Of a DNA stretch of 43,181 nt, positions 43,125 through 43,181 are shown in pieces (positions within the stretch are counted from its first letter, which is position 1; the number at the start of each line of letters is the position of its first letter). Origin of the DNA: Actinomyces sp. (lineage in GTDB: Bacteria; Actinomycetota; Actinomycetes; Actinomycetales; Actinomycetaceae); assembly GCA_018375675.1 (NCBI GenBank), contig JAHACW010000015.1, positions 1-43,181 on the forward strand, given 5' to 3'. The notes under the pieces are model-generated. The model worked only from the letters and a program-made list of their open reading frames with translations. It did not search any database and was not told where the DNA came from. Made by a program: the position numbers and the translations under genes.

Positions 43125-43181
43125 CGCCCCGCGGGGCGCCGACGCCCACCCATCCCGCGCGGATACGACAAACGGGCCCCG

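Overview
The window looks like chromosome of a high-GC actinomycete. Coding GC is roughly 65-70 %, GTG starts are common, start/stop codons often overlap, and there are a DUF3017 membrane protein, a ZTP riboswitch before glyA-folD and GlyA/FolD/PurU/Mdh genes of actinobacterial type. The mix (tandem phosphofructokinase, Pta-AckA, surface-polysaccharide cluster, large secreted fibrinogen-like proteins) would suit an oral or mucosal Actinomyces/Schaalia-like host, but no rRNA or marker here fixes the species.

Left part (1-21.3 kb): a folate/one-carbon operon (glyA, then folD cut by the window edge) read leftward under a ZTP riboswitch. Next is a surface-glycan locus: a priming sugar-phosphate transferase (+), a 1-kb non-coding stretch with two symmetric 19-bp repeat arrays, a WecG/TagA-type glycosyltransferase, two tandem paralogous secreted proteins (fibrinogen-like domain, delta-60 propeller, FN3, two beta-sandwich modules), a flippase, a small membrane-anchored protein on the other strand, and a six-gene operon with overlapping ends (cytidylyltransferase, CDP-alcohol phosphotransferase, glycosyltransferase, chain-length regulator, glycosyltransferase, polymerase). 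Together these can prime, build, polymerise and flip a glycan, perhaps carrying a phospho-alcohol. purU (formyl-THF deformylase) borders it.

Middle (21.3-25.4 kb): an accessory island. It holds an AT-rich gene for an unrecognised 733-residue protein: two membrane segments, a helical domain, a beta-helix-like region interrupted by a nine-cysteine cluster with four CxC pairs, and a fused C-terminal GNAT acetyltransferase. A stand-alone GNAT gene whose product closely resembles the fused domain follows. Behind them lie about 850 non-coding bases with three further symmetric repeat arrays (19-20 bp period) and a 15-bp inverted repeat. I regard the fusion gene and the repeat arrays as the most novel content.

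Right part (25.4-43.2 kb): central metabolism and NAD biology. mdh, a zinc-type CDF exporter, pgi, a eukaryote-like tandem 6-phosphofructokinase, a dicarboxylate/amino-acid symporter, DUF3017, pta-ackA, a sirtuin, a divergent NAD-kinase-like protein, a soluble SPFH protein, a NrtR-type Nudix regulator, glutamine-dependent NAD synthetase (nadE) and a small SdpI-like membrane protein. The NrtR/SPFH divergent promoter carries a pair of TGTC-N5-GAC operators. Acetyl-phosphate production (Pta-AckA), NAD-dependent deacetylation (sirtuin) and NAD supply and sensing (NadE, NrtR) therefore sit side by side.
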